Source: Solimonas sp041659605 (GTDB taxonomy: Bacteria; Pseudomonadota; Gammaproteobacteria; Nevskiales; Nevskiaceae). From it: a stretch of DNA of 64,000 nucleotides. The translations under genes were made by a program, and so were the position numbers. The first letter of the stretch is position 1; each line of letters opens with the position of its first letter. Shown here one piece after another: positions 27,765-36,804 of the stretch. Where the stretch lies: contig JBAZXW010000009.1 of assembly GCA_041659605.1 (NCBI GenBank), forward strand, positions 1 through 64,000. Reading direction: 5' to 3'. The notes beneath the pieces were generated by a model that was not told the DNA's origin, did no database searches, and saw only the letters and a list, made by a program, of their open reading frames with translations.

Positions 27765-29372
27765 ATGTACGACTACGTCATCGTCGGCGGCGGCTCGGCC
27801 GGCTGCGTGCTGGCCAACCGCCTGAGTGCGGATGGCCGCCATCAGGTGTGTCTGCTGGAGGCGGGGCCACGCGATACGAGTCCGTTCATCCGCATGCCCG
27901 CGGGTCTGATCGCGATTCTGCGTTCCGACGTCTACAACTGGAAGTTCTGGACCACGCCGCAGCCGCAGATGGGCAACCGGCGTCTGTTCTGGCCGCGCGG
28001 CCGCACACTGGGCGGCAGCTCGGCGATCAACGCGATGTGCTACGTCCGCGGCCATGCCTGGGATTACGACCGCTGGGCGGAGCTGGGCAACGCTGGCTGG
28101 AGCTATCGGGAGGTCCTGCCGTACTTCAGGAAGCTGGAAAATTTCGAGCCGGGCAGCGATGACTATCACGCCCAAGGCGGTCCGCTGAACATCGCCAGGC
28201 TGCGCCAGCCGAGCCCGCTGTCCGCCGTCTACCTTGAGGCCGCGCAGCAGGCCGGGCATCCGCAGAATGCGGACTTCAACGGGGCGCAGCAGGAGGGTAT
28301 GGGCTACTACCACGTCGCGCAGCTTGGCGGCGAGCGCTGCAGCAACGCGCGCGCGTTCCTGCGGCCCGCGGAGGGTCGCCGCAACCTGCACGTGTTGACC
28401 GACGTGCGGGCGACGCGCGTGCTCTTCGACGGCAAGCGCGCGGTCGGCGTGCGGTATTTCGTCGGCGGGGTGTATCGCGAGGTGTTGGCGCGGCGCGAAG
28501 TGATCCTCAGCGCCGGCGCAGTCGGTTCGCCGCAGTTGCTGCTGCTGTCGGGCGTTGGACCGGAGGACGAGTTGCGCCGGCACTCGGTTCCGCTCGTGCA
28601 CCCCTTGCCCGGCGTCGGCAAGAACCTCCAGGACCATGTCGATGCGCTGGTGTCGATGCGCAGCCGCACGCGCCTGGGGTTTTCGTTCCATCCGCTGTCG
28701 CTGTTGCGCTCGATCAAGGCGTTATTGCTGTACGTCATCGGCCGGCGCGGCGAACTGACCAGCAATATTGCCGAGGCCGGCGGCTTTCTGAAGACCGATC
28801 CCGCAGAGCCGGTGCCGGACCTTCAGTTCCATTTTGTGCCGCTGGGCAATTCGCATCACGGCCAGGATCTGCGGCCGCTGTTTACCAGCTACGCGCACTC
28901 GCTGCTGACCTGCGACCTGCGCCCGCTCGCGCGCGGCGAGATCCGGCTGGCGAGCGCCGATCCGCTGCAGCCGCCCCAGATCGATCCACGGCATTTCGAA
29001 GATCCGCGCGATCTCGACAAGCTGGTCGCGGCGATCCGCAAGGCGCGCCAGATTTTCGCGCAGCCGGCGTTCGCACCGCACAACGGCGAGGAGTTGGAAC
29101 CGGGCGCGGCCGTGCAGACCGACGACGAGCTGCGCAGCTGGCTGCGCGAGCACGCGGAAACGCTCTATCACCCGGTCGGCACCTGCAAGATGGGCGGCGA
29201 CGCGATGGCCGTCGTCGACGCGCGCCTGCGCGTGCATGGCATGGCCGGACTGCGGGTGGTCGATGCGTCTATCATGCCGACCCTGGTGGGCGGCAATACC
29301 AACGCCCCGACGACGATGATTGCCGAGAAGGCTGCGGACATGATTCTCGAAGATGTCGGGCTCTTGGTCTAG
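27765..29372 (+). CDS. GMC-family FAD-dependent oxidoreductase (choline dehydrogenase-like)
   Basis: A 535-residue flavoenzyme. The FAD-binding GGGSAG motif is at residues 9-14 (YDYVIVGGGSAGCVLANRL), GMC signature 1 (RGRTLGGSSAINAMCYVRG) and 2 (GAVGSPQLLLLSGVG) are present, and the C-terminal HPVGTCKMG holds the active-site histidine. GMC enzymes oxidise alcohols such as choline or alkanols to aldehydes. It heads a run of four plus-strand genes with short gaps, of which the others look envelope-associated. The substrate is unknown; an aliphatic alcohol would suit the lipid genes elsewhere in the window. Confidence 0.9.
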   Translation: MYDYVIVGGGSAGCVLANRLSADGRHQVCLLEAGPRDTSPFIRMPAGLIAILRSDVYNWKFWTTPQPQMGNRRLFWPRGRTLGGSSAINAMCYVRGHAWDYDRWAELGNAGWSYREVLPYFRKLENFEPGSDDYHAQGGPLNIARLRQPSPLSAVYLEAAQQAGHPQNADFNGAQQEGMGYYHVAQLGGERCSNARAFLRPAEGRRNLHVLTDVRATRVLFDGKRAVGVRYFVGGVYREVLARREVILSAGAVGSPQLLLLSGVGPEDELRRHSVPLVHPLPGVGKNLQDHVDALVSMRSRTRLGFSFHPLSLLRSIKALLLYVIGRRGELTSNIAEAGGFLKTDPAEPVPDLQFHFVPLGNSHHGQDLRPLFTSYAHSLLTCDLRPLARGEIRLASADPLQPPQIDPRHFEDPRDLDKLVAAIRKARQIFAQPAFAPHNGEELEPGAAVQTDDELRSWLREHAETLYHPVGTCKMGGDAMAVVDARLRVHGMAGLRVVDASIMPTLVGGNTNAPTTMIAEKAADMILEDVGLLV

Positions 29373-29378
29373 GGACGA

Positions 29379-29879
29379 ATGAGCGACATGAGGAAAACAG
29401 GGACGGTTGCGGCAGTCATCGCCGCCGCGGGTTTGACCGGCTGCGGCATCGGCGTCTGGTTCGTGCGCGGCGAGGCGGCGGAGGTGATCGAAGTCGCGCG
29501 TGCGCAGCTGTGCGGCAGCGAGGCGGGCGTGCGGGTTCTGGACTCGGCGGAGTCGGTCAGCGAGTGGCTGCAGAGCAGCGGCATCCCGCTACGCCTGGAC
29601 GACCCGCTCGATCCGGGCCGATACGCGCTGATCGAGATGGGGCAGCGCAGCACCGGCGGCCATGGTCTGGCGGTGAGCCGCGAGGCGCGGCAGTCGGGCG
29701 TCGTTCTGAAGATCTACGCGACGTTCTTTTCCCCGGCGCCCGGGGCCATGGCGACGCAGATGATCACCAGCCCCTGCGCACTCGTGCGTCTGCCGGATAC
29801 CGAGTTCAGCGTGATCGAGATCTATGACCAGAGCGGCGTGCGCCGCATCAGCAGCGCGGTGAGCGGAGAAGCACGATGA
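29379..29879 (+). CDS. PrcB-domain lipoprotein
   Basis: A 166-residue protein with a lipoprotein signal (lipobox LTGC, cysteine at about residue 22) and a C-terminal PrcB-like domain: ALIEMGQRSTGGHGLAVSR and the PAPGAMATQMITSPCALVRLP end match the pattern of that domain (known in the Treponema PrtP protease complex). It probably sits in the outer or inner membrane facing the periplasm and may contact another protein. It starts six bases after the GMC gene and overlaps the next gene by 4 bp (ATGA). Confidence 0.72.
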   Translation: MSDMRKTGTVAAVIAAAGLTGCGIGVWFVRGEAAEVIEVARAQLCGSEAGVRVLDSAESVSEWLQSSGIPLRLDDPLDPGRYALIEMGQRSTGGHGLAVSREARQSGVVLKIYATFFSPAPGAMATQMITSPCALVRLPDTEFSVIEIYDQSGVRRISSAVSGEAR

Positions 29880-30511
29880 GGATATGGATCTTGCTGTTCT
29901 GGTCGATCGCCGCCCTGGTGCCGGGTGCCGTTGGCGCGCATCAGGACGAAACCCCCGATCCAGCCGCAACCCCGCCAGTCGCAACCCCGGTTCCGACCCA
30001 AGCTCCGGCTGCGTCGGAAACCCCGGCCCCCACCGCTGTCCCGGCGCCGGCCGAGCCCGCGGCGGCGGGAGCGACGGCATCTCCCTCGCCCGACGCAGCT
30101 CCGGGCTCTTCTCCCGAGGAAACGGCGGTCCGGGGCGTCGTCGCGGACTTCCATCGCGCACTGGTCGAAGGGTACCGCGACGGCGTGCTCAAGCTGCTGG
30201 ACGAGGGCGCGGTGATTTTCGAGACCGGCTTTGTGGAGGTGGACCGCGAGCAGTACGCCACCGGCCACCTGGACAGCGATCTGATGTTCTCCGCGCAGGT
30301 CAAGCGCGAAGTCGTGCACAGCGAGGCCACGGTCGCGGGCGACATGGCGGTGGTGCTGACGCAGTCGCGCAATGCCGGCGACTTCATGGACGCGAAAATC
30401 AATCTCGAAAACACCGAGACCATGGTGCTGCGCCGCGGCGCCGACGGCTGGAAGATCGTTCACATTCACTGGTCCGGGCACGACCGCGCGCCAGAGTCGC
30501 CTGCCCCGTAA
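29876..30511 (+). CDS. secreted NTF2-like (DUF4440/SnoaL-type) protein
   Basis: A 211-residue protein with a signal peptide (residues 1-20, ending AVGA), a Pro/Ala/Thr-rich spacer (about 28-80) and an NTF2-like domain (about 82-200, ending in GADGWKIVHIHWSGH, the standard closing motif of SnoaL-like folds). No catalytic residues can be named. It overlaps the PrcB-like lipoprotein gene by 4 bp. The low-complexity spacer suggests the domain is held away from the membrane or wall. Confidence 0.72.
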   Translation: MRIWILLFWSIAALVPGAVGAHQDETPDPAATPPVATPVPTQAPAASETPAPTAVPAPAEPAAAGATASPSPDAAPGSSPEETAVRGVVADFHRALVEGYRDGVLKLLDEGAVIFETGFVEVDREQYATGHLDSDLMFSAQVKREVVHSEATVAGDMAVVLTQSRNAGDFMDAKINLENTETMVLRRGADGWKIVHIHWSGHDRAPESPAP

Positions 30512-30526
30512 ACGGAAGGGAAACCG

Positions 30527-31450
30527 ATGCTGCACTTTCTGCCGGCACCGCTGCTCGGCGCCTTGATGATGTCGCTGCTGATCGTCAACACGCTGTTCTG
30601 GGCGATGCCGCTGTACGTGGCCGTGCTGATCAAGCTGGTGACACCCAGGGGAGCGCTCCGCGATGCGTTCTCGCGCCTGGCCGCCTGGCTGGCGCAGACC
30701 TGGGCGGTGGTGAACTCGGCGATGGTCGATCTGCTGATGCGCGTCGACTGGGACATTCACATCGATGTCGAGCTGAACCCGCGCGGCCAGTACCTGGTCT
30801 GCGCCAATCACCAGTCCTGGAACGACATCTTCGTGCTGATGAAGGCTTTCGGCCGCAAGGCGCCGTTCTTCAAGTTCTTCCTCAAGCAGGAACTGATCTG
30901 GGTGCCGGTGCTGGGGCTGGCGTGGTGGGGGCTCGACTACCCGTTCATGAAGCGCCATACCCGGCAGCAGCTCGCGAAGAATCCGGCCTTGCGCGGGCAG
31001 GATCTGGCAACGACGCGCAAGGCTTGCGAGCACTATCGCAATCAGCCGGTGATGATCCTGAATTTCCTCGAAGGCACGCGCTTCACCGCCGCCAAGCATG
31101 CTCGGCAGGCGTCATCGTATGTGCATCTGCTGCGCCCGAAGTCCGGCGGATTCGCGTTTGCGCTATCGGCACTCGGCGAACGCCTGAACTCGCTGCTGGA
31201 CGTGACGATCGTCTATCCGGAGGGCGCCAGGGGTTTCTGGGATCTCCTCGCCGGACGCGTACACAAAGTCGTGGTCGAAGTCCATCAGCTGCAGATTCCA
31301 CACGAGCTGTACACCGGCGATTACGAGACCGATGCGCAATTCCGCGCACGCTTCCAGACGTGGATCGCGAATCTGTGGAAAGAGAAGGACCAGCGGATCG
31401 CCGAGATCCTGCAGTCGCGCCAGGTCAGTCCCGATAGAACTGCTGTTTGA
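30527..31450 (+). CDS. lysophospholipid acyltransferase, YihG-like (PlsC family)
   Basis: A 307-residue inner-membrane acyltransferase with an N-terminal helix (about residues 10-34). The PlsC motif I NHQSWNDIF (HX4D) and motif III FLEGTRFT are present. The wider sequence follows E. coli YihG, which acylates lysophosphatidic acid. It is the last gene of the GMC-PrcB-NTF2 run (15-bp gap) and overlaps the 3' end of the convergent DUF4426 gene by 26 bp. Confidence 0.88.
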   Translation: MLHFLPAPLLGALMMSLLIVNTLFWAMPLYVAVLIKLVTPRGALRDAFSRLAAWLAQTWAVVNSAMVDLLMRVDWDIHIDVELNPRGQYLVCANHQSWNDIFVLMKAFGRKAPFFKFFLKQELIWVPVLGLAWWGLDYPFMKRHTRQQLAKNPALRGQDLATTRKACEHYRNQPVMILNFLEGTRFTAAKHARQASSYVHLLRPKSGGFAFALSALGERLNSLLDVTIVYPEGARGFWDLLAGRVHKVVVEVHQLQIPHELYTGDYETDAQFRARFQTWIANLWKEKDQRIAEILQSRQVSPDRTAV

Positions 31451-31856
31451 AATTGATCCGGATCGGCGTATTGGCGCCGCCGGGCAGGATCTGCACGTCG
31501 ACGGTCATGAACTCGCCGTCGAGGGTCTCGAACGGCGCGATCACGTAGTGCACATCGGCCTCGCGCACCGGGCGCAGCGCCAGCGTCTGCACATGGCCAA
31601 GCAGCGTGCTCGCGGTGCCGCTGGCGGTCGCCGGAACCGAGTCGTAGCGGCCGTCGTCGCCGGCCTGCTGGGCGTTGAGGACCAGCAGGATGTGGCCGCT
31701 GCTGCGCTCGACGCCGAACTGGCGCGCCACGTCAGGCGTCAGTTGCGTGGTATTGATCGCTGCGTAATGCACCCGATAGTGGCCGGCGTCGACGTACTGG
31801 TCCGCCCATGCAGGCAGTGTGCAGCAGGCGAGCAGCCATGCGGCCAGCAGCCTCAT
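31425..31856 (-). CDS. DUF4426 periplasmic protein
   Basis: A 143-residue protein with a signal peptide (ending PAWA-D near residue 18) and the DUF4426 pattern (VHYAAINTTQLTPDVARQFG). The function is unknown, but the gene commonly follows metW in gammaproteobacteria, as here: it overlaps metW by 4 bp. It is the last gene of the proC-yggT-metX-metW operon. Confidence 0.82.
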   Translation of the reverse strand: MRLLAAWLLACCTLPAWADQYVDAGHYRVHYAAINTTQLTPDVARQFGVERSSGHILLVLNAQQAGDDGRYDSVPATASGTASTLLGHVQTLALRPVREADVHYVIAPFETLDGEFMTVDVQILPGGANTPIRINFKQQFYRD

Positions 31857-32479
31857 GCGCGTTGCCCCGGCGCCTGCAGCATGTACAGCGCGAGTTCACA
31901 GAACAGGTTGGGCGCGAGGCGGATGCGCGTGCCCTCCTGGTGCGAGCGGTCGAGCAGACGCCGGCTCAGGATCGCCCAGCCACGCGCGGCGCACAGGTCC
32001 TCGAAGTCGTCGACCGTGCACAGGTGGATGTTGGGCGTGTCGTACCAGCGGTCCGGCAACGTTGCCGTCACCGGCATGCGCCCGGCGGCCAGTGCGGTGC
32101 GCACACGCCAGTGGCCGAAGTTGGGGAAGGTGACGATGCCGACACGGCCGACGCGCAGGATTTCGGCGAGCGCGACGTCCGGGCGCTGCAAGGCCTGCAG
32201 CGCCTGCGTCATCACGACGTAGTCGAACGAAGCGCTTTCGAAGTCGCGCAAGCCGTCGTCGAGGTCCGCCTGGATCACGTTGACGCCGGCGGCGACGCAG
32301 CGCGCGACCTTTTCAGGATCGATTTCCAGGCCGTAGCCGGTGACGTTCTGGTGCTGCGCGAGATGGGTCAGCAGCGTGCCGTCGCCGCAGCCCAGGTCGA
32401 GGATGCGCGAGCCCGGACGGATCCACTCGCAGATCGGCGCGAGATCGGGACGCAGCCCACGGATCAGGCTCTGACTCAT
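31853..32479 (-). CDS. metW: methionine biosynthesis protein MetW
   Basis: A 208-residue class I SAM-methyltransferase fold protein with motif I ILDLGCGDGTLL (about 26-37) and the MetW-specific FPNFGHWRVR and PNIHLCTVDDF. It works with MetX in homoserine acylation, where it activates the enzyme in organisms that use MetX with MetW. ATG 32479 overlaps the metX stop by 4 bp. Confidence 0.93.
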   Translation of the reverse strand: MSQSLIRGLRPDLAPICEWIRPGSRILDLGCGDGTLLTHLAQHQNVTGYGLEIDPEKVARCVAAGVNVIQADLDDGLRDFESASFDYVVMTQALQALQRPDVALAEILRVGRVGIVTFPNFGHWRVRTALAAGRMPVTATLPDRWYDTPNIHLCTVDDFEDLCAARGWAILSRRLLDRSHQEGTRIRLAPNLFCELALYMLQAPGQRA

Positions 32480-33627
32480 GCTCCGACCTCGCGTGCGACG
32501 CGATCGAGGTAGCTGCCCAGCACCGCGTGGTACTGCGGAATCGGCATCAGGAAATCGTCGTGCCCGAGCTGCGACTCGATCAAGGCGTATGACACGTCGT
32601 GCCCGGCGCGGACCAGCGTGCGCACGATCTCGCGCGAGCGTACCGGCGAGAAGCGCCAGTCGCTGCTGAAGGCGACAACCAGGAAGCGGGCCGTCGCGCG
32701 GCGGAAGGCGGCGACGAGATCGTCGTCGAATTCGCGCGCCGGATCGAAATAGTCCAGCGCCTTGGTCATCAACAGATAGGTATTGGCGTCGAAGCGGTCG
32801 ACGAAGGACTGGCCCTGATAGCGCAGGTAGCTTTCGACCTCGAACTCGACGTCGAAGTTGAAATTGAACTGGTTGACGCGCTGCAGGCGGCCGAACTTGG
32901 CGCGCATCGCCTCGTCCGACAGGTAGGTGATGTGGCCGAGCATGCGCGCCAGCTTGAGGCCGTGCGTCGGCACGACGCCATGATCGTAGAAACGACCGCC
33001 GTGGAAATTGGGATCGGAAAGGATCGCCTGGCGCGCGATCTCGTTGAAGGCGATGTTCTGCGCCGACAGCTTGGGTGCGGCCGCGATCACCAGCGCATGG
33101 CCGATGCGTTGCGGCAAATCGATGGTCCACTGCATGACCTGCATGCCACCGAGGCTGCCGCCGGCGACCGCCGCCCAGCGTTCGATGCCCAGCGTGTCGG
33201 CGAGCAGGGCTTGCGAGCGCACCCAGTCGCGCACGGTCAGCAGCGGGAAATCCGGACCGTAGGGCTTGCCGGTGTCCGGACTGATCGTGCTGGGTCCGGT
33301 CGAACCCTTGCAGCCGCCCAGATTGTTCAGCGAGACGACGAAGAAGCGGTTGGTGTCGATCGGCTTGCCGGGTCCGATGCAGTTGTCCCACCAGCCGGGC
33401 TTGCGGTCCTGCTCGTCGTGGTAGCCGGCGGCGTGGTGGTCGCCCGACAGCGCGTGGCAGACCAGCACCGCATTGCTGCGCGCAGCATTGAGCGCGCCGT
33501 AGGTTTCGATCATCAGCTCGTGCTGCGGCAGCGTGCGGCCGCAGTCGAGCGTCATCGGCTGCGTGATCGGTACGCGCCGCGGGACGACCAGGCCGACGGA
33601 GTCGGCGGGAAAGCTCGATGCGGTCAT
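32476..33627 (-). CDS. metX: homoserine O-acyltransferase MetX
   Basis: A 383-residue alpha/beta-hydrolase-fold enzyme that transfers an acyl group to homoserine, the first step of methionine synthesis. The nucleophile is Ser158 in GGSLGGMQ, and the catalytic histidine lies in the C-terminal QLGHDDFL. Its context with metW is the gammaproteobacterial form, in which the donor is often succinyl-CoA; acetyl- versus succinyl-CoA cannot be decided from what I can see. Confidence 0.93.
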   Translation of the reverse strand: MTASSFPADSVGLVVPRRVPITQPMTLDCGRTLPQHELMIETYGALNAARSNAVLVCHALSGDHHAAGYHDEQDRKPGWWDNCIGPGKPIDTNRFFVVSLNNLGGCKGSTGPSTISPDTGKPYGPDFPLLTVRDWVRSQALLADTLGIERWAAVAGGSLGGMQVMQWTIDLPQRIGHALVIAAAPKLSAQNIAFNEIARQAILSDPNFHGGRFYDHGVVPTHGLKLARMLGHITYLSDEAMRAKFGRLQRVNQFNFNFDVEFEVESYLRYQGQSFVDRFDANTYLLMTKALDYFDPAREFDDDLVAAFRRATARFLVVAFSSDWRFSPVRSREIVRTLVRAGHDVSYALIESQLGHDDFLMPIPQYHAVLGSYLDRVAREVGA

Positions 33628-33631
33628 TGCC

Positions 33632-34189
33632 TCAGCGGAACACGCCGGGGAGCGGCAGCAGGCGGTTGAGCACCTGCAAAAGCAGGATCACGATCAGCGG
33701 CGACAGGTCGAGTCCGGACAGCGGCGGCAGGATGCGCCGCGCCGGCCGCAGCAGCGGCTCGTTCATGCTCCACAGGATGTTGCTCGCCGGGTTGTTCACG
33801 CCGGGCCCCAGCCACGACAGGATCGCCTGCACGAAGATCGTGAACGTGTACAGGTTGACGACGACCACGAGCAGCTTGAGCGCGGCGAACCACAGTGACG
33901 ACACCGGCGTGACGCTGAAGCCGAGCAGGCCGACGACGACGTAGATGTAGATCAGCGTGAGCATCACCACGACCAGCGTCGCCGCCACGTTGATGTTGCC
34001 TGCGTTGGGGACGTAGCGGCGCATCCAGTCCGTCGGGTAGCGCGTGGCTTTCCAGATCAGCTGCGAGACCGGGTTGTAGAAGTCGGCGCGCACCCATTGC
34101 AGGATGATGCGCAGCAGGAAGACCCACAGCGCCAGATCGAACAGCGTCGTGACCAGGAACAGCATCGCGTTGGAAGCGTTCGCGCCCAT
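33632..34189 (-). CDS. yggT: YggT-family membrane protein
   Basis: A 185-residue protein made of two repeated YggT units, each with two helices; the segment LLRIILQWVRADFYNPVSQLI and its second copy QAILSWLGPGVNNPASNIL mark the repeat. The family acts in osmotic and cell-wall/division functions but the mechanism is not settled. It lies 2 bp after proC and 4 bp before metX, matching the usual gammaproteobacterial order. Confidence 0.9.
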   Translation of the reverse strand: MGANASNAMLFLVTTLFDLALWVFLLRIILQWVRADFYNPVSQLIWKATRYPTDWMRRYVPNAGNINVAATLVVVMLTLIYIYVVVGLLGFSVTPVSSLWFAALKLLVVVVNLYTFTIFVQAILSWLGPGVNNPASNILWSMNEPLLRPARRILPPLSGLDLSPLIVILLLQVLNRLLPLPGVFR

Positions 34190-34191
34190 GC

Positions 34192-35007
34192 TCAGGTCTT
34201 CGTGTCCAGTTGATCGCCCAGTTCGGCGCCGCGTTGCGCGGCGGCGGCCAGAGCGTCGGCGAAGATGCCGCGCAGGTTCGCCGCTTCGAGGTGTTTCACG
34301 GCCGCTTCCGTCGTGCCGCCTTTCGAGGTCACGCGCGCGCGCAGCTCGGCGACGTCGGTGTCGCCCTCTGCCATGCGCGCGGCGCCGATGAAGGTCCGGC
34401 GCGCAAGGCGCGCGGCGGTGTCGGCGGGAAGGCCGAGCTTGATGCCGGCATCGCGCAGAGCCTCGGTCAGCAGGAAGTAGTAGGCCGGGCCCGATCCCGA
34501 CAGCGCCGTGACCGCGTCCATCTGCGCCTCCGCATCGAGCCAGACGCATTCCCCGGCGGCGGCGAGAATGTCGCCGGCGAGCTGCCGCGCAGCGGCCGGG
34601 GTCTGCGGCGGCGCGTACAGGCCGGTGATGCCGGCGCGCAGCAGTGCCGGCGTGTTCGGCATGCAGCGGACGTAGTGCACGGCGTCGCCGAGCCAGCGGC
34701 GCAGGCTGTCGAGGCGGATGCCGGCGGCAATCGATACGACGACGGCGCCGTTCTTGAGCGAAAGGCTGGCGCAGGCCTCGTGCATCTGCTGCGGCTTGAC
34801 CGCGAGCACGACCGCATCGGCGCCGGCGACGGCGTGCGCCGGCTCGGCGAACACGGCGACGCCGAACTCGCGCGCCAGCCAGTCGCGCCGCACCTCGCTG
34901 ATTTCGGCGACGCGCAGGCTTGCGGCCGGGCGGCCGGCGGCGAGCAGGCCGCCGATCAGGCTGGCGGCCATGTTGCCGCCGCCCAGAAAGGCGATGACCT
35001 CGGTCAT
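34192..35007 (-). CDS. proC: pyrroline-5-carboxylate reductase
   Basis: A 271-residue enzyme that makes proline from pyrroline-5-carboxylate with NAD(P)H. The Rossmann motif FLGGGNMAASL opens it, and the C-terminal signature SGSGPAYYFLLTEAL with VTSKGGTTEAAV is diagnostic. ATG 35007 was chosen because the family begins a few residues before the Rossmann strand; two in-frame ATGs lie upstream (35022, 35034) and none has a good ribosome-binding site. First gene of a five-gene operon, divergent from ilvA. Confidence 0.94.
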   Translation of the reverse strand: MTEVIAFLGGGNMAASLIGGLLAAGRPAASLRVAEISEVRRDWLAREFGVAVFAEPAHAVAGADAVVLAVKPQQMHEACASLSLKNGAVVVSIAAGIRLDSLRRWLGDAVHYVRCMPNTPALLRAGITGLYAPPQTPAAARQLAGDILAAAGECVWLDAEAQMDAVTALSGSGPAYYFLLTEALRDAGIKLGLPADTAARLARRTFIGAARMAEGDTDVAELRARVTSKGGTTEAAVKHLEAANLRGIFADALAAAAQRGAELGDQLDTKT

Positions 35008-35092
35008 TCGGGCCTGAGACATGCGTGGAGACATGCGTGAAGGGGAAGGGAAAAGTGCGCGGTATGATATGGCATCGCGCCCGCAAGCTCAC

Positions 35093-36709
35093 ATGGCCGT
35101 CCGGTCGCCTGCCCGCAGCGGGTATTCCATCAAAGCTGGTGCCAACTTGAATTCCACGACCCGGTCCAAGGCCGCTCACGACCTGTCCCGACTGCTCGAC
35201 AGCTACCGCACGCGCATCGAGGCCGCGCGCGTCTACGACGTGGCAGTGGTGTCGCCTCTCGACGAGGCGCCCAGGCTGAGCCAGCGGCTGGGCAACCGCG
35301 TGCTGCTCAAGCGCGAGGATACGCAGCCTGTGCACTCGTTCAAGCTGCGCGGCGCCTACAACCGCATTGCGCTGCTCAGCGACGCCGAACGCGCGCGCGG
35401 CGTGATCACCGCCTCGGCCGGCAACCATGCACAGGGCGTAGCCCTCGCCGCGAAGAAGCTGGGACTCACCGCCTGGATCGTGATGCCGCGCACGACGCCG
35501 GACGTGAAGGTCGAGGCCGTGCGCGCCTTCGGCGGCAAGGCGATCCTGCACGGCGACGCCTATGACGATGCGCGCGAGCACGCGCTGGCGCTGGCCGCGG
35601 AAAAGGGCATGACGATGGTGCATCCCTACGACGATGCGGACGTGATCGCCGGCCAGGGCACGATCGGCCGCGAACTGCTGGAGCAGTGCGGACACCTGGA
35701 CGCCGTGTTCGTCCCGGTCGGCGGCGGCGGGCTGATCGCCGGTGTCGCGGCGTGGATCAAGGCGGTGCGGCCGGGCATCAAGGTCATCGCCGTCGAGCCC
35801 GAGGATTCCAACTGTTTCGAGGCGGCGATGCGCGCGGGCCGTCGCGTCGTGCTGCCGCAGGTGGGGTTGTTCGCCGACGGCGTCGCGGTCAAGCAGGTGG
35901 GTGAGGAGAATTTCCGTGTCGCGCGCCATCTGGTCGACGCTTGCGTGCTGGTCAGCATCGACGAGATCTGCGCGGCGACGCGCGACGTGTTCTACGAGAA
36001 CCGGGCGGTGCCGGAGCCGGCGGGTGCGCTCGCGCTCGCCGGTCTCAAGCGCTGGGTGCACGAGCAGGGCGCGAAGGACCTGTCGCTGGCGGCAATCGTG
36101 TCCGGGGCCAATCTCAATTTCGATCGGCTGCGCCACATCGCCGAGCGTGCGGAACTGGGCGACGAGGCCGAGGTGCTGCTTGCAGTGACGATCCCGGAGC
36201 AGCCGGGCTCATTCAAGAAGTTCCTGCGCCAGATTGGCCGGCGTGCGGTGACCGAGTTCAACTACCGATATGCCTCGAACCAGGCGGCGCACGTCTTCGT
36301 CGGCGTCAAGCTCAGCGACGGGCACGAGCAGCGCGAGGCGCTGGTCGGCGGTTTGCGCGAGCACGGCTATCCGGTCGTCGACATGACCGGCAACGACATG
36401 GCCAAGGAGCACGTGCGTTTCATGGTTGGCGGCCGCTGCCCTGGCCTGGCGAACGAACGCCTGTTCCGCTTCGAGTTCCCGGAGCGACCCGGCGCGGCGC
36501 TCGACTTCCTCAGCGCGATCGGCTCACGCTGGAACATCTCGCTGTTCCATTACCGCAACCACGGCGCCGCCTATGGCCGCGTGTTGTGCGGCCTTCAGGT
36601 GCCGAAGAAGGAGTGGGCCGAATGCCGGCGTTCGCTGGATGCGCTCGGCTACGGGTACGCCGAGGAGAGCGAGAATCCAGCGTACGAACTGTTCCTCGGG
36701 ACGGACTGA
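35093..36709 (+). CDS. ilvA: threonine ammonia-lyase, biosynthetic (IlvA)
   Basis: Makes 2-oxobutyrate from threonine, the first step to isoleucine. The PLP lysine lies in PVHSFKLRGAYNR (Lys84 with this start) and the phosphate-binding glycine loop is VGGGGLIAGV. Two C-terminal ACT-like regulatory domains are visible (LAVTIPEQPGSFKKFL and FRFEFPERPGAALDFL), so isoleucine feedback control is expected. A TATGAT box at 35063-35068 makes starts at or after 35093 most likely; a TTG at 35147 is a second option, and the upstream ATG at 35069 overlaps that box. Body call is firm, start is not. Confidence 0.93.
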   Translation: MAVRSPARSGYSIKAGANLNSTTRSKAAHDLSRLLDSYRTRIEAARVYDVAVVSPLDEAPRLSQRLGNRVLLKREDTQPVHSFKLRGAYNRIALLSDAERARGVITASAGNHAQGVALAAKKLGLTAWIVMPRTTPDVKVEAVRAFGGKAILHGDAYDDAREHALALAAEKGMTMVHPYDDADVIAGQGTIGRELLEQCGHLDAVFVPVGGGGLIAGVAAWIKAVRPGIKVIAVEPEDSNCFEAAMRAGRRVVLPQVGLFADGVAVKQVGEENFRVARHLVDACVLVSIDEICAATRDVFYENRAVPEPAGALALAGLKRWVHEQGAKDLSLAAIVSGANLNFDRLRHIAERAELGDEAEVLLAVTIPEQPGSFKKFLRQIGRRAVTEFNYRYASNQAAHVFVGVKLSDGHEQREALVGGLREHGYPVVDMTGNDMAKEHVRFMVGGRCPGLANERLFRFEFPERPGAALDFLSAIGSRWNISLFHYRNHGAAYGRVLCGLQVPKKEWAECRRSLDALGYGYAEESENPAYELFLGTD

Positions 36710-36724
36710 AACGCAGGATGCTAC

Positions 36725-36786
36725 GTAGCCCGGATGAAACCCGGGATGGCGTCGGCGCAACCTGTCCCGGGCTGCGCCCGGGCTAC
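36725..36786. repeat. inverted GTAGCCCGG pair (BIME-like)
   Basis: GTAGCCCGGATGAAACCCGG at one end and CCCGGGCTGCGCCCGGGCTAC at the other flank about 18 bases. The same core appears once at 5082-5105. It fills the gap between ilvA and the convergent EVE gene. Confidence 0.7.
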
Positions 36787-36804
36787 GTGTCGCTGTGGCC
36801 CGGA

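Noticed and set aside
35021..35092. Longer N terminus for threonine ammonia-lyase from ATG 35021 or 35069
   Set aside because: These codons overlap the likely -10 box TATGAT (35063-35068) or lie upstream of it, and the extra residues are not family-like.
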